Below are positions 1-5,319 of a DNA stretch of 8,077 bases, piece after piece. This DNA comes from Candidatus Methylomirabilota bacterium (GTDB lineage Bacteria; Methylomirabilota; Methylomirabilia; Methylomirabilales; Methylomirabilaceae), in NCBI GenBank assembly GCA_016200385.1, contig JACQEV010000064.1, positions 1-8,077 on the forward strand, given 5' to 3'. Positions within the stretch are counted from its first letter, which is position 1. Every line of letters starts with the position of its first letter. The position numbers were made by a program, and so were the translations under genes. The notes beneath the pieces are model-generated. The model did no database searches, was not told where the DNA came from, and saw nothing but the letters and a program-made list of their open reading frames with translations.

Positions 1-471
1 ATCGCACGTCCCCTTCATTCGCAAGGTTCCCCTTTCCATGCGAACCCTTACGACGTACTCTGCCTTGGTCTGGACCCCATCATCCTCCTCCTCCACCTCG
101 ACCTCATCCAATACAAGGCGGCATTCAGCGTAGGGGGTGGGTGGACAGGCCGCAGGGCCTTTACTCAATTTCAGGCGGATATCAGCAGTCGCGGGGTCCG
201 TGATCCCGAGGCCATTCGGGATTGAGACCTCGACATGCCCCATGAACTGGTCGCTCCGCACGACAGCATTACGGGTCCTGGTGTCCCGCCTTGCCATGCC
301 CTCGGCACCTGGCTCGGCGTCTGGGCAGGCTGGTGTAAGCTCCGCCGCGACTCGAGTCTGAGTTGTCGAACTCGAACCTGAACCACCGTTCTTGGCATGG
401 CTTACTGCGGGCAGCGAGAGAGCAGATACAAGTAGACAGATGGTAGTGATAACTAGGGTCTTTGCTCGCAT
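1..471 (-). CDS. Secreted protein of unknown function, 3' end cut off by the window edge
   Basis: The frame is open from ATG at 471 to base 1, giving 157 codons with no stop, so the C-terminus lies outside the window. A strong ribosome site (GAGGAGG, 487-481) lies 9 bases before the ATG. Residues 1-26 form a clear Sec signal peptide: R2 and K4, a hydrophobic core at about 5-20, and an Ala-x-Ala-like end VSHA with likely cleavage before KNGG. The mature part starts with a Gly/Ser/Thr-rich linker (29-39). Residues 75-125 look like beta strands. An acidic run at 123-132 (EVEVEEEDDG) follows. Cysteines at 49, 109, 117 and 156 could form disulfides outside the cytoplasm. I do not recognise the family; periplasmic or extracellular location is the only supported statement. 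The gene stands alone, with a long gap upstream, so it probably has its own promoter. Confidence 0.8.
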   Translation of the reverse strand, partial: MRAKTLVITTICLLVSALSLPAVSHAKNGGSGSSSTTQTRVAAELTPACPDAEPGAEGMARRDTRTRNAVVRSDQFMGHVEVSIPNGLGITDPATADIRLKLSKGPAACPPTPYAECRLVLDEVEVEEEDDGVQTKAEYVVRVRMERGTLRMKGTCD

Positions 472-1042
472 GTCGCTTTTCCTCCTCTTGAGTGGAGTTC
501 ATGAGACGAAAGTGCTGTGAGAAGGCTATGAGCAATTCTGATGCCATTAGGTTCGAGGTTCACCTCTGAGTTCTCATTCGACCCATGCCAGGTCGATAGG
601 AGGCCGTGGGCCCTTCAATGAAATGGGATGGGGCGAGAGTTTACAACTTCGGCGGCCACTCCATCGACCCCGAGCGGTGACAAGAAATTGCCTGGGCAGT
701 GACAATTTGCGGCGAGGAACTTTTTACACTCAAGATAGGTTATTTCTCCCCATCGATGGACTCAGAACACATCACCGCCACCTTGATTCGAAAATCCGGG
801 CCGCGACCGTCCACAAACGAAGTTCGAGTCTTGCCCTTGGCGGGGAGCATCCGTTGATTCACGCATAGGGGAAGGAGGATAAAGGCAGGCTCTTCGAGGG
901 GGGCTTCGATGTTACGCAGGTTCCCGTACCCCTCGGACGAGGGCACAACACCTTGGGCTGTGGTGATTCACACGGGCGAAAAGAGAGAGGTTAAACGGCA
1001 GGAGGGGTGTGCGTGCTTTGGGGCGTCGCTACGATTGCCGCT
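472..1042. other. Intergenic stretch of about 570 bases with no convincing gene
   Basis: This lies between the start of the secreted-protein gene at 471 and the end of the transporter gene at 1043. Open frames exist on both strands (for example 623-868 plus and 740-946 minus), but none has a good ribosome site, a family-like sequence or tight spacing to a neighbour. It should contain the promoter of the 471-1 gene, though I see no good -35/-10 pair. A short quasi-palindrome, gaggt-tc-acctc at 555-566, lies inside a direct repeat of aggttc (549-554 and 556-561), and could be an operator for that gene. The stretch is AT-richer in places (715-760), as usual for non-coding DNA. It may also hold a decayed gene or a small RNA, but nothing shows this. 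Confidence 0.5.
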
Positions 1043-1414
1043 TCAGCTTTTCATCAACATGAGGACGCCCAGGGCAATGATACCTGTAGCTGTCCATCGC
1101 AGGGCAGAGACTGTTTCCAGCAACACGTACTTCGCTGCGAAGGCGTTGAGAATGTACGCTGCTGCCGTCATCGGAACGGCCAGGCTGAGAGGGGCGCGCG
1201 AGAGAGCGGCAAGCCATAGGAGCAAGGAAATCGCGAGGCAGGCAACGCCTGTAAGGATCCAGACGTTCCGGACGGTGAGGGACATCTTCATGAAGAAGAG
1301 CGTCGGGCTCAGGACGGCGATATCACCCACCTGCTTCATCCCCTTGGACAGCAGCAAGTCGCCAGCGGTCATCACCACCACTTGCATAAGGATGATCAGG
1401 ATAGTTTTAAGCAT
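1043..1414 (-). CDS. Small four-helix EamA/SMR-like membrane transporter
   Basis: This 123-residue integral membrane protein has four predicted helices (about 3-21, 50-72, 76-98 and 104-121), the size and topology of the small multidrug resistance branch of the drug/metabolite transporter superfamily. ATG at 1414 follows a GGGGAG ribosome site (5 bases away). Helix 1 carries D19 followed by LLLSKGMKQ, resembling the loop after helix 1 in EamA half-size transporters and ArnE-like flippase subunits. Helix 3 has the small-residue PMTAAAYILNAFAAK pattern of helix-packing segments. Proteins of this size normally work as dimers exporting small metabolites, cations or lipid-linked sugars; the substrate here cannot be read. 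The Glu typical of EmrE helix 1 is absent, arguing against a classical drug pump. The gene lies over 200 bases beyond the bactofilin operon and may be a separate unit. Confidence 0.85.
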   Translation of the reverse strand: MLKTILIILMQVVVMTAGDLLLSKGMKQVGDIAVLSPTLFFMKMSLTVRNVWILTGVACLAISLLLWLAALSRAPLSLAVPMTAAAYILNAFAAKYVLLETVSALRWTATGIIALGVLMLMKS

Positions 1415-1489
1415 CAGTCTCCCCTAATTTGGTCTGTCATCGACCAGAGCCGGCGTCATCACAACAATGCTGACCTCGTTCCTATCACC

Positions 1490-1517
1490 GGCTCGCCCTC
1501 CGGTCAACCGGCGAGCC
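1490..1517. terminator. GC-rich stem-loop, possible terminator without a U-tract
   Basis: GGCTCGCC (1490-1497) and GGCGAGCC (1510-1517) are perfect 8-base inverted repeats with a 12-base loop. The loop with its flank contains a second overlapping inverted repeat, ccggt-ca-accgg (1500-1511), so two folds compete. It sits about 100 bases past the stop of the last gene of the minus-strand operon and about 75 bases before the transporter start, where a terminator would be expected. Neither strand has a T-run directly after it, so intrinsic termination is doubtful; it could instead protect the operon mRNA 3' end. Confidence 0.35.
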
Positions 1518-1537
1518 CGCGAGGAGACCATACGTAG

Positions 1538-1559
1538 CCATGCTGCTTCCTCAGCATGG
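1538..1559. other. Second stem-loop, perfect 8-base inverted repeat
   Basis: CCATGCTG (1538-1545) and CAGCATGG (1552-1559) pair perfectly around a 6-base loop, cttcct. This is the first stable hairpin the minus-strand operon transcript meets after the bactofilin stop at 1622. No U-tract follows on either strand. It may act with the 1490-1517 stem-loop as a transcript end or as an RNA-stability element, or it may be a protein site. Confidence 0.35.
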
Positions 1560-1621
1560 TGAGCAGTCTTATGGCACCGAGCCTCTTGGCCGCCCTAGTG
1601 GCCTTACCCCAATCGATCCTT

Positions 1622-2059
1622 TCACGTGTCCATCTGATTTCGGGGCTGCCGACGATCGATTTCAATCTCGCCCTTCAAGGAGGCACCCTCCGCGGCGGCG
1701 ATGCTGCCGGTCTTGACGTTACCCGTCACGCTGCCGGTCGGAAGGAGATCGACCCGTCCGCTGGCGATCAGGTTGCCCTTCACGTGGCCGCCAACAATAA
1801 TGTTTGTGGCTGCGATGTCGGCCTCCACCTGGGCCGATTCTCCGATCACGATCGTCCCGGCGAGATCGATTGTCCCGCGAAAGGCACCCATGAGCTGGAT
1901 ATCGCCTTCCCCGGTCAACTCCCCATGAATCTGAATCTTCTCGCCGACGACAAAAGCGATCATCGGCATCTCCATCATCGGAGTGTGCCGCGCCGGCTCC
2001 GGGCTCGGGCCCCCCAGCACTTCCCGAATCGTGTCAAACATCCCCTTCTTCTCTGTCAT
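1622..2059 (-). CDS. Bactofilin (polymer-forming cytoskeletal protein), first of two
   Basis: This 145-residue protein is a bactofilin. Residues about 36-135 hold the repeating short-strand pattern of the right-handed beta-helix domain, with Gly every 6-8 residues between small hydrophobics, for example GELTGEGDIQLMGAFRG and GGHVKGNLIASGRVDL. Bactofilins polymerise without nucleotide into filaments that scaffold envelope enzymes, stalks or chromosome-position proteins. The N-terminal tail (MFDTIREVLGG) is weakly amphipathic and could touch the membrane, as such tails do in other bactofilins. An ATG at 2074 is in frame, but its first codons are the ribosome site GGAGGAG itself (2072-2066), six bases before ATG 2059, so 2059 is the start. 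It is the last gene of the minus-strand run, 111 bases after its upstream neighbour, so it may also have its own promoter or control. Family length and pattern are typical. Confidence 0.92.
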   Translation of the reverse strand: MTEKKGMFDTIREVLGGPSPEPARHTPMMEMPMIAFVVGEKIQIHGELTGEGDIQLMGAFRGTIDLAGTIVIGESAQVEADIAATNIIVGGHVKGNLIASGRVDLLPTGSVTGNVKTGSIAAAEGASLKGEIEIDRRQPRNQMDT

Positions 2060-2132
2060 GGCGCGCTCCTCCATCCATCAATCCATCAATGGCCTGACCC
2101 ACTCGCCAGCCCTGCGTCTGTTCGCTCTGCAT
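2034..2132 (-). CDS. Possible 32-residue upstream frame overlapping the bactofilin start
   Basis: An ATG at 2132 follows AAGGA with 5-base spacing, a good ribosome site, and the frame runs 32 codons to TGA at 2034. It overlaps the first 26 bases of the bactofilin gene in a different frame, so ribosomes reading it would pass through the bactofilin start region. It could be a leader that couples or dampens bactofilin translation. The predicted peptide (MQSEQTQGWRV...) has no membrane segment, run of rare codons or recognised motif, and part of it is encoded by the tandem repeat at 2071-2090. It may be a chance frame; only the ribosome site and the position support it. Confidence 0.25.
   Translation of the reverse strand: MQSEQTQGWRVGQAIDGLMDGGARHDREEGDV
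2066..2072 (-). promoter_or_regulatory. Ribosome binding site that fixes the bactofilin start at 2059
   Basis: On the minus strand GGAGGAG lies six bases before ATG 2059. The alternative in-frame ATG at 2074 overlaps this motif and has no ribosome site of its own at a useful distance, so the shorter protein is the better model. Confidence 0.8.
2071..2090. repeat. Short tandem repeat in the leader of the bactofilin gene
   Basis: Two direct copies of CCATCAAT (2075-2082 and 2083-2090) follow a partial copy, CCAT (2071-2074). On the minus strand this reads as repeated ATTGATGG units running into the ribosome site of the bactofilin gene. Slippage here would change the spacing between the short upstream frame (2132-2034) and the bactofilin start. 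Confidence 0.6.
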
Positions 2133-2170
2133 TGGTTTCCTTCCAGTACGAATACGGCTGAGTTTTTCCA

Positions 2171-2419
2171 TCAGCGGTTTTCTCGAATCTGAATGCCGCC
2201 CTGGGCACCAAGGGCGGCTTCGAGTTGGCCAGCCAAGTCCCGGAAAAAGCGACGGGCCTCGACCGCTTCCGGTTGCAGCTCTTCGTAGCCCTCTGCGGCG
2301 CTTCGGCTGTGTTCCAGATCGATGCCGAGCACCGTCTCCTGCGCAACCCTGAGCAGGTACCGGGCTTCAGTGGCACTGAGAGTCAACCCCACGTCATCTC
2401 CGTTGCACTCTGCCCTCAT
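2171..2419 (-). CDS. Small acidic helical protein of unknown function
   Basis: I do not recognise this 82-residue protein. It is rich in Glu and Ala and predicted to be mostly helical: helix at about 15-31 (SATEARYLLRVAQETVLG), a short middle segment, and a second helix at 50-71 (EAVEARRFFRDLAGQLEAAL). There is no signal peptide, membrane segment or cysteine pair (one Cys, C5). The start is uncertain. GTG 2446 has no ribosome site, ATG 2431 directly abuts GGAAGG, and ATG 2419 has GGAG four bases before it and AAGGA further up, so I prefer 2419. It follows the DUF218 gene by 37 bases and precedes the second bactofilin by 111 bases, so it is probably cotranscribed with the envelope cluster. A cytoplasmic adaptor for one of these proteins is possible but unproven. 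Confidence 0.65.
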   Translation of the reverse strand: MRAECNGDDVGLTLSATEARYLLRVAQETVLGIDLEHSRSAAEGYEELQPEAVEARRFFRDLAGQLEAALGAQGGIQIRENR

Positions 2420-2456
2420 GTTGCTCCGCATTCCTTCCCGTCTCACAGGTCGGTGC

Positions 2457-3155
2457 TCACGCTGTGGCCTCGGCGGTAGCGGCGGCCCGGCCTCGCCCCC
2501 TCAGCCAGCCGGTGAGGTTGGAGCCCACTGACACCACCCAGTAGTTCAGCAGCTTCTCGTACTCCATCAGGACCTCTTTCGCATCCAGGCGAGAACGCCA
2601 CCAGCCGTCGGGATCAAAGCTATCATACCGGGTGGGCCGGCTGATGATCGCGATTCGCCCGCCGGAAGTCCTGGCGAGGATTTTCCTGGCCCGCGTCGAA
2701 TGCGACCGGCTCGTGACAAGGATGACGGACCGTATCCTGTTCTCTTCCAAAAGGCGAGTGAGGTAGATCATCTCGCTCTGAGTGCTGTTGGCCCGCTCCT
2801 TTACCTGCAAGACGGCAGCACGCGGGACCCGCATTGCCTTCAGGACCATCCACTGGATATCCCTCTCCTCGGGCACGGTGATCCCCAGCCGTCCTAACGC
2901 CTCGTACCCTTTCGGCAGGAGCTGATGTGTCAGGATGATGATGGGTGCATACCCATCCTGGTACAGTCTTACCGCTTCGAGCGTCCGGGCGACGCCGCCG
3001 TCGCCCGTCAGCACCGCGATCGCGCCGGCTTTCTCCAGCGGATCTTCGGTGACGAGATACCGCCCGATTCCCCTGAGAAGGAACGGATAACCGACATAGA
3101 GCAGCAGGCCGATGAGCGGGTAGATGATCAGCCATCGGATCAGTTTTCCCACCAT
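2457..3155 (-). CDS. YdcF/SanA/ElyC-type DUF218 membrane protein
   Basis: This 232-residue protein has one N-terminal membrane helix (about 5-27) followed by a Rossmann-like DUF218 domain. Family hallmarks are AIAVLTGDGGVARTLEAVRLY (44-64, strand, Gly-rich loop and helix), the ANSTQSE segment (122-128) in the place of the usual S-x-N-T-x-E motif, and VILVTSRSHSTRARKIL (144-160), where the family reads V-T-S-x-x-H-x-x-R-A. The C-terminal WWRSRLDAKEVLMEYEKLL (185-203) matches the Trp-rich end of many single-helix members. Relatives ElyC and SanA of E. coli act in peptidoglycan and outer-barrier homeostasis; no reaction is firmly known. The orientation (helix first, domain in the periplasm) is inferred. 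The gene sits between two bactofilin genes with only 35 and 37 bases on its two sides. The ATG at 3155 has a modest CGGA ribosome site. Confidence 0.9.
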   Translation of the reverse strand: MVGKLIRWLIIYPLIGLLLYVGYPFLLRGIGRYLVTEDPLEKAGAIAVLTGDGGVARTLEAVRLYQDGYAPIIILTHQLLPKGYEALGRLGITVPEERDIQWMVLKAMRVPRAAVLQVKERANSTQSEMIYLTRLLEENRIRSVILVTSRSHSTRARKILARTSGGRIAIISRPTRYDSFDPDGWWRSRLDAKEVLMEYEKLLNYWVVSVGSNLTGWLRGRGRAAATAEATA

Positions 3156-3190
3156 GATTCCGGTCGGCTGTCGCCCCCGTTACGGGATGA

Positions 3191-3622
3191 TCAGCCCGCT
3201 CCGCCGCCTTCGTCCAGCGGAAGCCTTCGGGCCTCCTCCCATCGGACCGCCTCCTCGATGAGCTGGAGCTTGGAGAGGCCCGCGTCGGCCGGGCCAGCCA
3301 CCATCCTGCCGTTGACCAGGGCTCCTTCCACAATCGTCAAGCGCCTGGCCCGGATCTCGCCCTCGACCTGGGCGGTGGCGAGGACCTCGGCCCGGTCCGA
3401 CGCCATCACGGTCCCTTCCGTTCGCCCGGCGATCACTGCCTCCCAGACCGTGACCTGTCCACGCAGGCGCCCGCCCTCCAAAAGGCGCAGGGTCCCGCGC
3501 AAATGGACCTCGCCATCCACGGTTCCCGCCACGGTCAGTTCCTCTGACCCTTCGATCTTGCCGCGAATGGTCATCCCGGCCGGGATGATGGAGCGCATCT
3601 GACCCGCCGCTCTCTCCGACAT
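3191..3622 (-). CDS. Bactofilin, second and more divergent copy
   Basis: This 143-residue protein carries the bactofilin beta-helix at about 14-111: repeated short strands and Gly turns such as GKIEGSEELTVAGTVDGEVHL and EVLATAQVEGEIRARRL. It differs from the other bactofilin in the window: it lacks the N-terminal amphipathic tail, starts almost directly with the core, and ends in a charged helical tail (115-137, LSKLQLIEEAVRWEEARR). That tail could bind a partner, for example the neighbouring DUF218 protein or the cytoplasmic side of the FixH-CcmI-like protein. ATG 3622 lies 6 bases after the TGA of the zinc-ribbon gene, and its GAGGG ribosome site overlaps that stop, so translation is probably coupled. 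The two paralogs may copolymerise or set filament length, as shown for some paired bactofilins. Confidence 0.88.
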   Translation of the reverse strand: MSERAAGQMRSIIPAGMTIRGKIEGSEELTVAGTVDGEVHLRGTLRLLEGGRLRGQVTVWEAVIAGRTEGTVMASDRAEVLATAQVEGEIRARRLTIVEGALVNGRMVAGPADAGLSKLQLIEEAVRWEEARRLPLDEGGGAG

Positions 3623-3628
3623 ACGCCC

Positions 3629-3808
3629 TCAGTCTGAACAGTCGCCCGCGGGGTACAGAAACCGGCAGTTGCGACACGGCGCCTTGCACCCCAGAAAAAG
3701 ATCAGGAACAGGATGGCCGCACCGCACACACTCCACCCCTGCATGGCTTCCGCCCTCGTGCCTCGCCATCCAGGAGACCTGCAACCGCTCGCCGTCGTCG
3801 GTGTTCAT
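3629..3808 (-). CDS. 59-residue zinc-ribbon protein
   Basis: This short frame is easily missed. ATG 3808 comes 3 bases after the TGA of the upstream gene, with GGGAG about 9 bases before it, and TGA lies at 3629-3631. The protein carries C27-V-R-C30 followed by GHPVPDLFLG, then C41-K-A-P-C45-R-N-C48, and ends LYPAGDCSD with a sixth Cys at 57. The C-x2-C and C-x2-C pairs, 14 residues apart, form a typical zinc-ribbon with two knuckles. H17 or H22 could also help. The N-terminal half (ERLQVSWMARHEGGSHAGVE) has no membrane segment, so it is probably cytoplasmic. The tight stops and starts on both sides, both with ribosome sites near or over the preceding stop, strongly support a real translated gene in the operon. 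I know of no proven function; nucleic-acid or protein contact is the usual role of such ribbons. Confidence 0.85.
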   Translation of the reverse strand: MNTDDGERLQVSWMARHEGGSHAGVECVRCGHPVPDLFLGCKAPCRNCRFLYPAGDCSD

Positions 3809-3811
3809 GAA

Positions 3812-4594
3812 TCAGAGCTCCCGGTCGATCACGATTGCGATCGGCGCGCCGTCGATCTTCACCCGATTTCCCACTGGTGAACCTTCGAGATCCCCCCGCT
3901 GCGCAGGCCCGGCGACGCCCCCCTTCTTGACACGGGCGATCACTGACACTTCCCCCTCGAACTGGCCTCCACCCATGACCATGTCCTCCGGGCCAAGACG
4001 GAAGGAGACGGGAAATACCGGGTTGGCGATGCGCTTCACTGCCAGAGGCGGTCCTGGCCCCTTCCGGGCAATGACAAACAGGACATCGCCCGGGGCGATC
4101 TTCCGGGCCAGAGCGGGGGCGAGCCGCACCGTCCCGGTGAGGGCCTTGCCGCCACTGGAGGAAGAGGCCACGTTGTAGAGATATTTCGTGGTGAGGTCGG
4201 ACGCGCCCTCCCGCTTGAGCGTGAGAATGACCTGCCACGCACCCGGCGCATCAAACTCGACGTCGGATCGATAGACACCTTCCCCGGAGGCCTCCATGGG
4301 AGCCAGGGTCAGCATGCCAATCTCTTCCCGGCCGTACTTCATCTCGACCCTGGCGTCAGAGATCGGCCTGCCGTCTGCCGAGGCCAAGCGGACCTGCAGC
4401 TTGTTGAGGCCGAGTCGTGGCGGATCCGGATCAGAGCTGATCGCGAGGCTAGCCTCCCCCAAGCTGACTGGCCCGCGTGGAGGAGAAAGACTGAACATCA
4501 ACGCCATCACGACGATGACGCCGAGGCCGAGGAGGGAAATCCACGAGACGAGGGTGCTCTTACGCCGTCGCCTTTCCGTCGTCCCGCCAGCCAT
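3812..4594 (-). CDS. Membrane-anchored FixH/YtkA-like plus CcmI C-terminal-like protein
   Basis: This 260-residue protein has a basic N-terminus (RRRRK, 8-12), one membrane helix (about 16-36) and two periplasmic domains. Residues about 46-142 form an Ig-like beta domain of the FixH/YtkA type (LQVRLASADGRPISDARVEMKY, then APGAWQVILTL). Residues about 151-258 match the C-terminal domain of the cytochrome c biogenesis protein CcmI/CycH: LTGTVRLAPALARKIAPGD, VLFVIARKGPGPPLAVKR, FPVSFRLGPEDMVMGG, ARVKKGGVAGPAQRGDLEG. In CcmI that domain binds apocytochrome c and follows TPR repeats; here the TPR part is replaced by the YtkA-like domain. The Met-rich MMPG loop of CcmI reads MVMGGG here. No haem-binding CxxCH is present. 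A periplasmic chaperone or cargo-binding role is likely, whether for cytochromes or another client. The gene is coupled to the zinc-ribbon gene downstream. Confidence 0.82.
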   Translation of the reverse strand: MAGGTTERRRRKSTLVSWISLLGLGVIVVMALMFSLSPPRGPVSLGEASLAISSDPDPPRLGLNKLQVRLASADGRPISDARVEMKYGREEIGMLTLAPMEASGEGVYRSDVEFDAPGAWQVILTLKREGASDLTTKYLYNVASSSSGGKALTGTVRLAPALARKIAPGDVLFVIARKGPGPPLAVKRIANPVFPVSFRLGPEDMVMGGGQFEGEVSVIARVKKGGVAGPAQRGDLEGSPVGNRVKIDGAPIAIVIDREL

Positions 4595-4647
4595 GCCTTG
4601 TTCGATGGACGTTCACTCCCTCACGACAGTCCGTTCGCCCGCTCCAC

Positions 4648-5109
4648 TCACGGCCGGGCAGCCCGATGCAGATTGCCATTCTCCTCGGGCGAAAACGGAC
4701 GCTGGGGACTGACAGGTCGAGGGAAGATCCGCTGCAGGATCGCCTGAAGCCACAACAATAGGCGTCCTATCGAGGACCGGGCAAGGCGCTCCAGTGTTTC
4801 CACACGGGCCAGGACACGACGATGGGCCTCGTCCACCTCCTGCGCCAGTTCCCGCTTCCAGGCACCGGAGGCCATGGGCGCGGTGAGTCCCCTGACGCAG
4901 ATTGCATAGGCCAAGGTGAACCGGGTCAACCGTTCGTCGCCGATGCGCTGCAGGGCACCGCGCAGCTTTTGATCATCCTCTTTGCAGATCCGCTCGGGGT
5001 CGTTCTCCCGAAGTTTAGTTTCGAGACGGCCGAGCAGCTCCCGAACCACAGCAAGCTCCTGCGTCAGTGCAGGCCCTTGCTGTGTTGGGCGAAGAGTAGG
5101 GAGGACCAT
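4648..5109 (-). CDS. Helical, arginine-rich protein of unknown function
   Basis: I do not recognise this 153-residue protein. It is almost entirely helical: a helix at about 15-36 (LTQELAVVRELLGRLETKLRE), a helical block 43-78 with two Cys (C42, C71), and a long helix 84-112 (ELAQEVDEAHRRVLARVETLERL) with heptad-like Leu/Val spacing. A hydrophobic amphipathic stretch follows at 113-129 (SIGRLLLWLQAILQRIF), which could lie on the membrane. The tail (130-153) is Pro- and Arg-rich. An ATG at 5148 is in frame but lies inside the upstream zinc-finger gene. ATG 5109, with AGGGT overlapping that gene's TAG stop and 7 bases between stop and start, is the natural coupled start. It is followed after 53 bases by the FixH-CcmI-like gene. 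Peripheral membrane location is inferred from the amphipathic helix only. Confidence 0.75.
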   Translation of the reverse strand: MVLPTLRPTQQGPALTQELAVVRELLGRLETKLRENDPERICKEDDQKLRGALQRIGDERLTRFTLAYAICVRGLTAPMASGAWKRELAQEVDEAHRRVLARVETLERLARSSIGRLLLWLQAILQRIFPRPVSPQRPFSPEENGNLHRAARP

Positions 5110-5116
5110 CGTTACC

Positions 5117-5311
5117 CTATTCGCCAGCCAGGAGGAGGCCGGTCTCATTGCAGTCGGGACACGGGATCATCCCGTCGCCGCCGCATCGTTCGCAGGCGGA
5201 GATCCCACCACCGGATTCCCAAGTCCCTCCACCCCCTCGGCATTCGGGACACGAGACCCTTTCATTCCCCTCGCAGCCGGGGCAGATCCTACGCTCTGTC
5301 TGCTGCTGCAC
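5117..5311 (-). CDS. Mini DnaJ-type zinc-finger protein (four CxxC motifs, no J-domain)
   Basis: This is a 64-residue, cysteine-rich protein. Four CxxC knuckles lie at C10/C13, C21/C24, C40/C43 and C51/C54, several followed by Gly as in the CxxCxGxG repeats of the DnaJ central domain: CPGCEG, CPECRGGGG, CERCGGDG, CPDCNETG. Two zinc sites are expected. It has neither a J-domain nor the substrate-binding C-terminal domains of DnaJ, so it is a free-standing zinc module; such modules act in protein folding or thiol chemistry. A GTG at 5341 is in frame, but GTG 5311 follows GGGGGAG at 8 bases and lies after the predicted transcription start near 5339, so 5311 is preferred. It is the first gene of the long minus-strand operon and overlaps nothing; the next gene starts 7 bases after its stop. 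Confidence 0.82.
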   Translation of the reverse strand: MQQQTERRICPGCEGNERVSCPECRGGGGTWESGGGISACERCGGDGMIPCPDCNETGLLLAGE

Positions 5312-5319
5312 GACGTTTT

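Noticed and set aside
549..566. ggttcgaggttcacc resembling a tRNA T-arm
   Set aside because: No acceptor stem, anticodon arm or D-arm can be built around it on either strand.
623..868. 81-codon plus-strand frame in the long gap
   Set aside because: The composition (many Arg, His and Leu, no domain pattern) looks like random GC-rich translation, and no ribosome site precedes it.
740..946. 68-codon minus-strand frame in the long gap, starting at GTG
   Set aside because: No ribosome site at the GTG or at the internal ATG, no recognisable family pattern, and isolated position. It may be chance, though the C-terminal half looks slightly protein-like.
1556..2161. 201-codon plus-strand frame opposite the bactofilin gene
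   Set aside because: It lies antisense to a clear bactofilin, with His/Pro/Leu-rich sequence typical of a shadow frame in GC-rich DNA.
2623..3333. 236-codon minus-strand frame crossing the DUF218 and bactofilin genes
   Set aside because: It overlaps two recognisable genes in another frame and has the Arg/Gly/Pro-rich composition of a shadow frame.
3812..4594. Reading this protein as a plain FixH or as a plain CcmI
   Set aside because: It is longer than FixH and has an extra C-terminal domain, while it lacks the second helix and TPR repeats of CcmI. Neither name alone fits.
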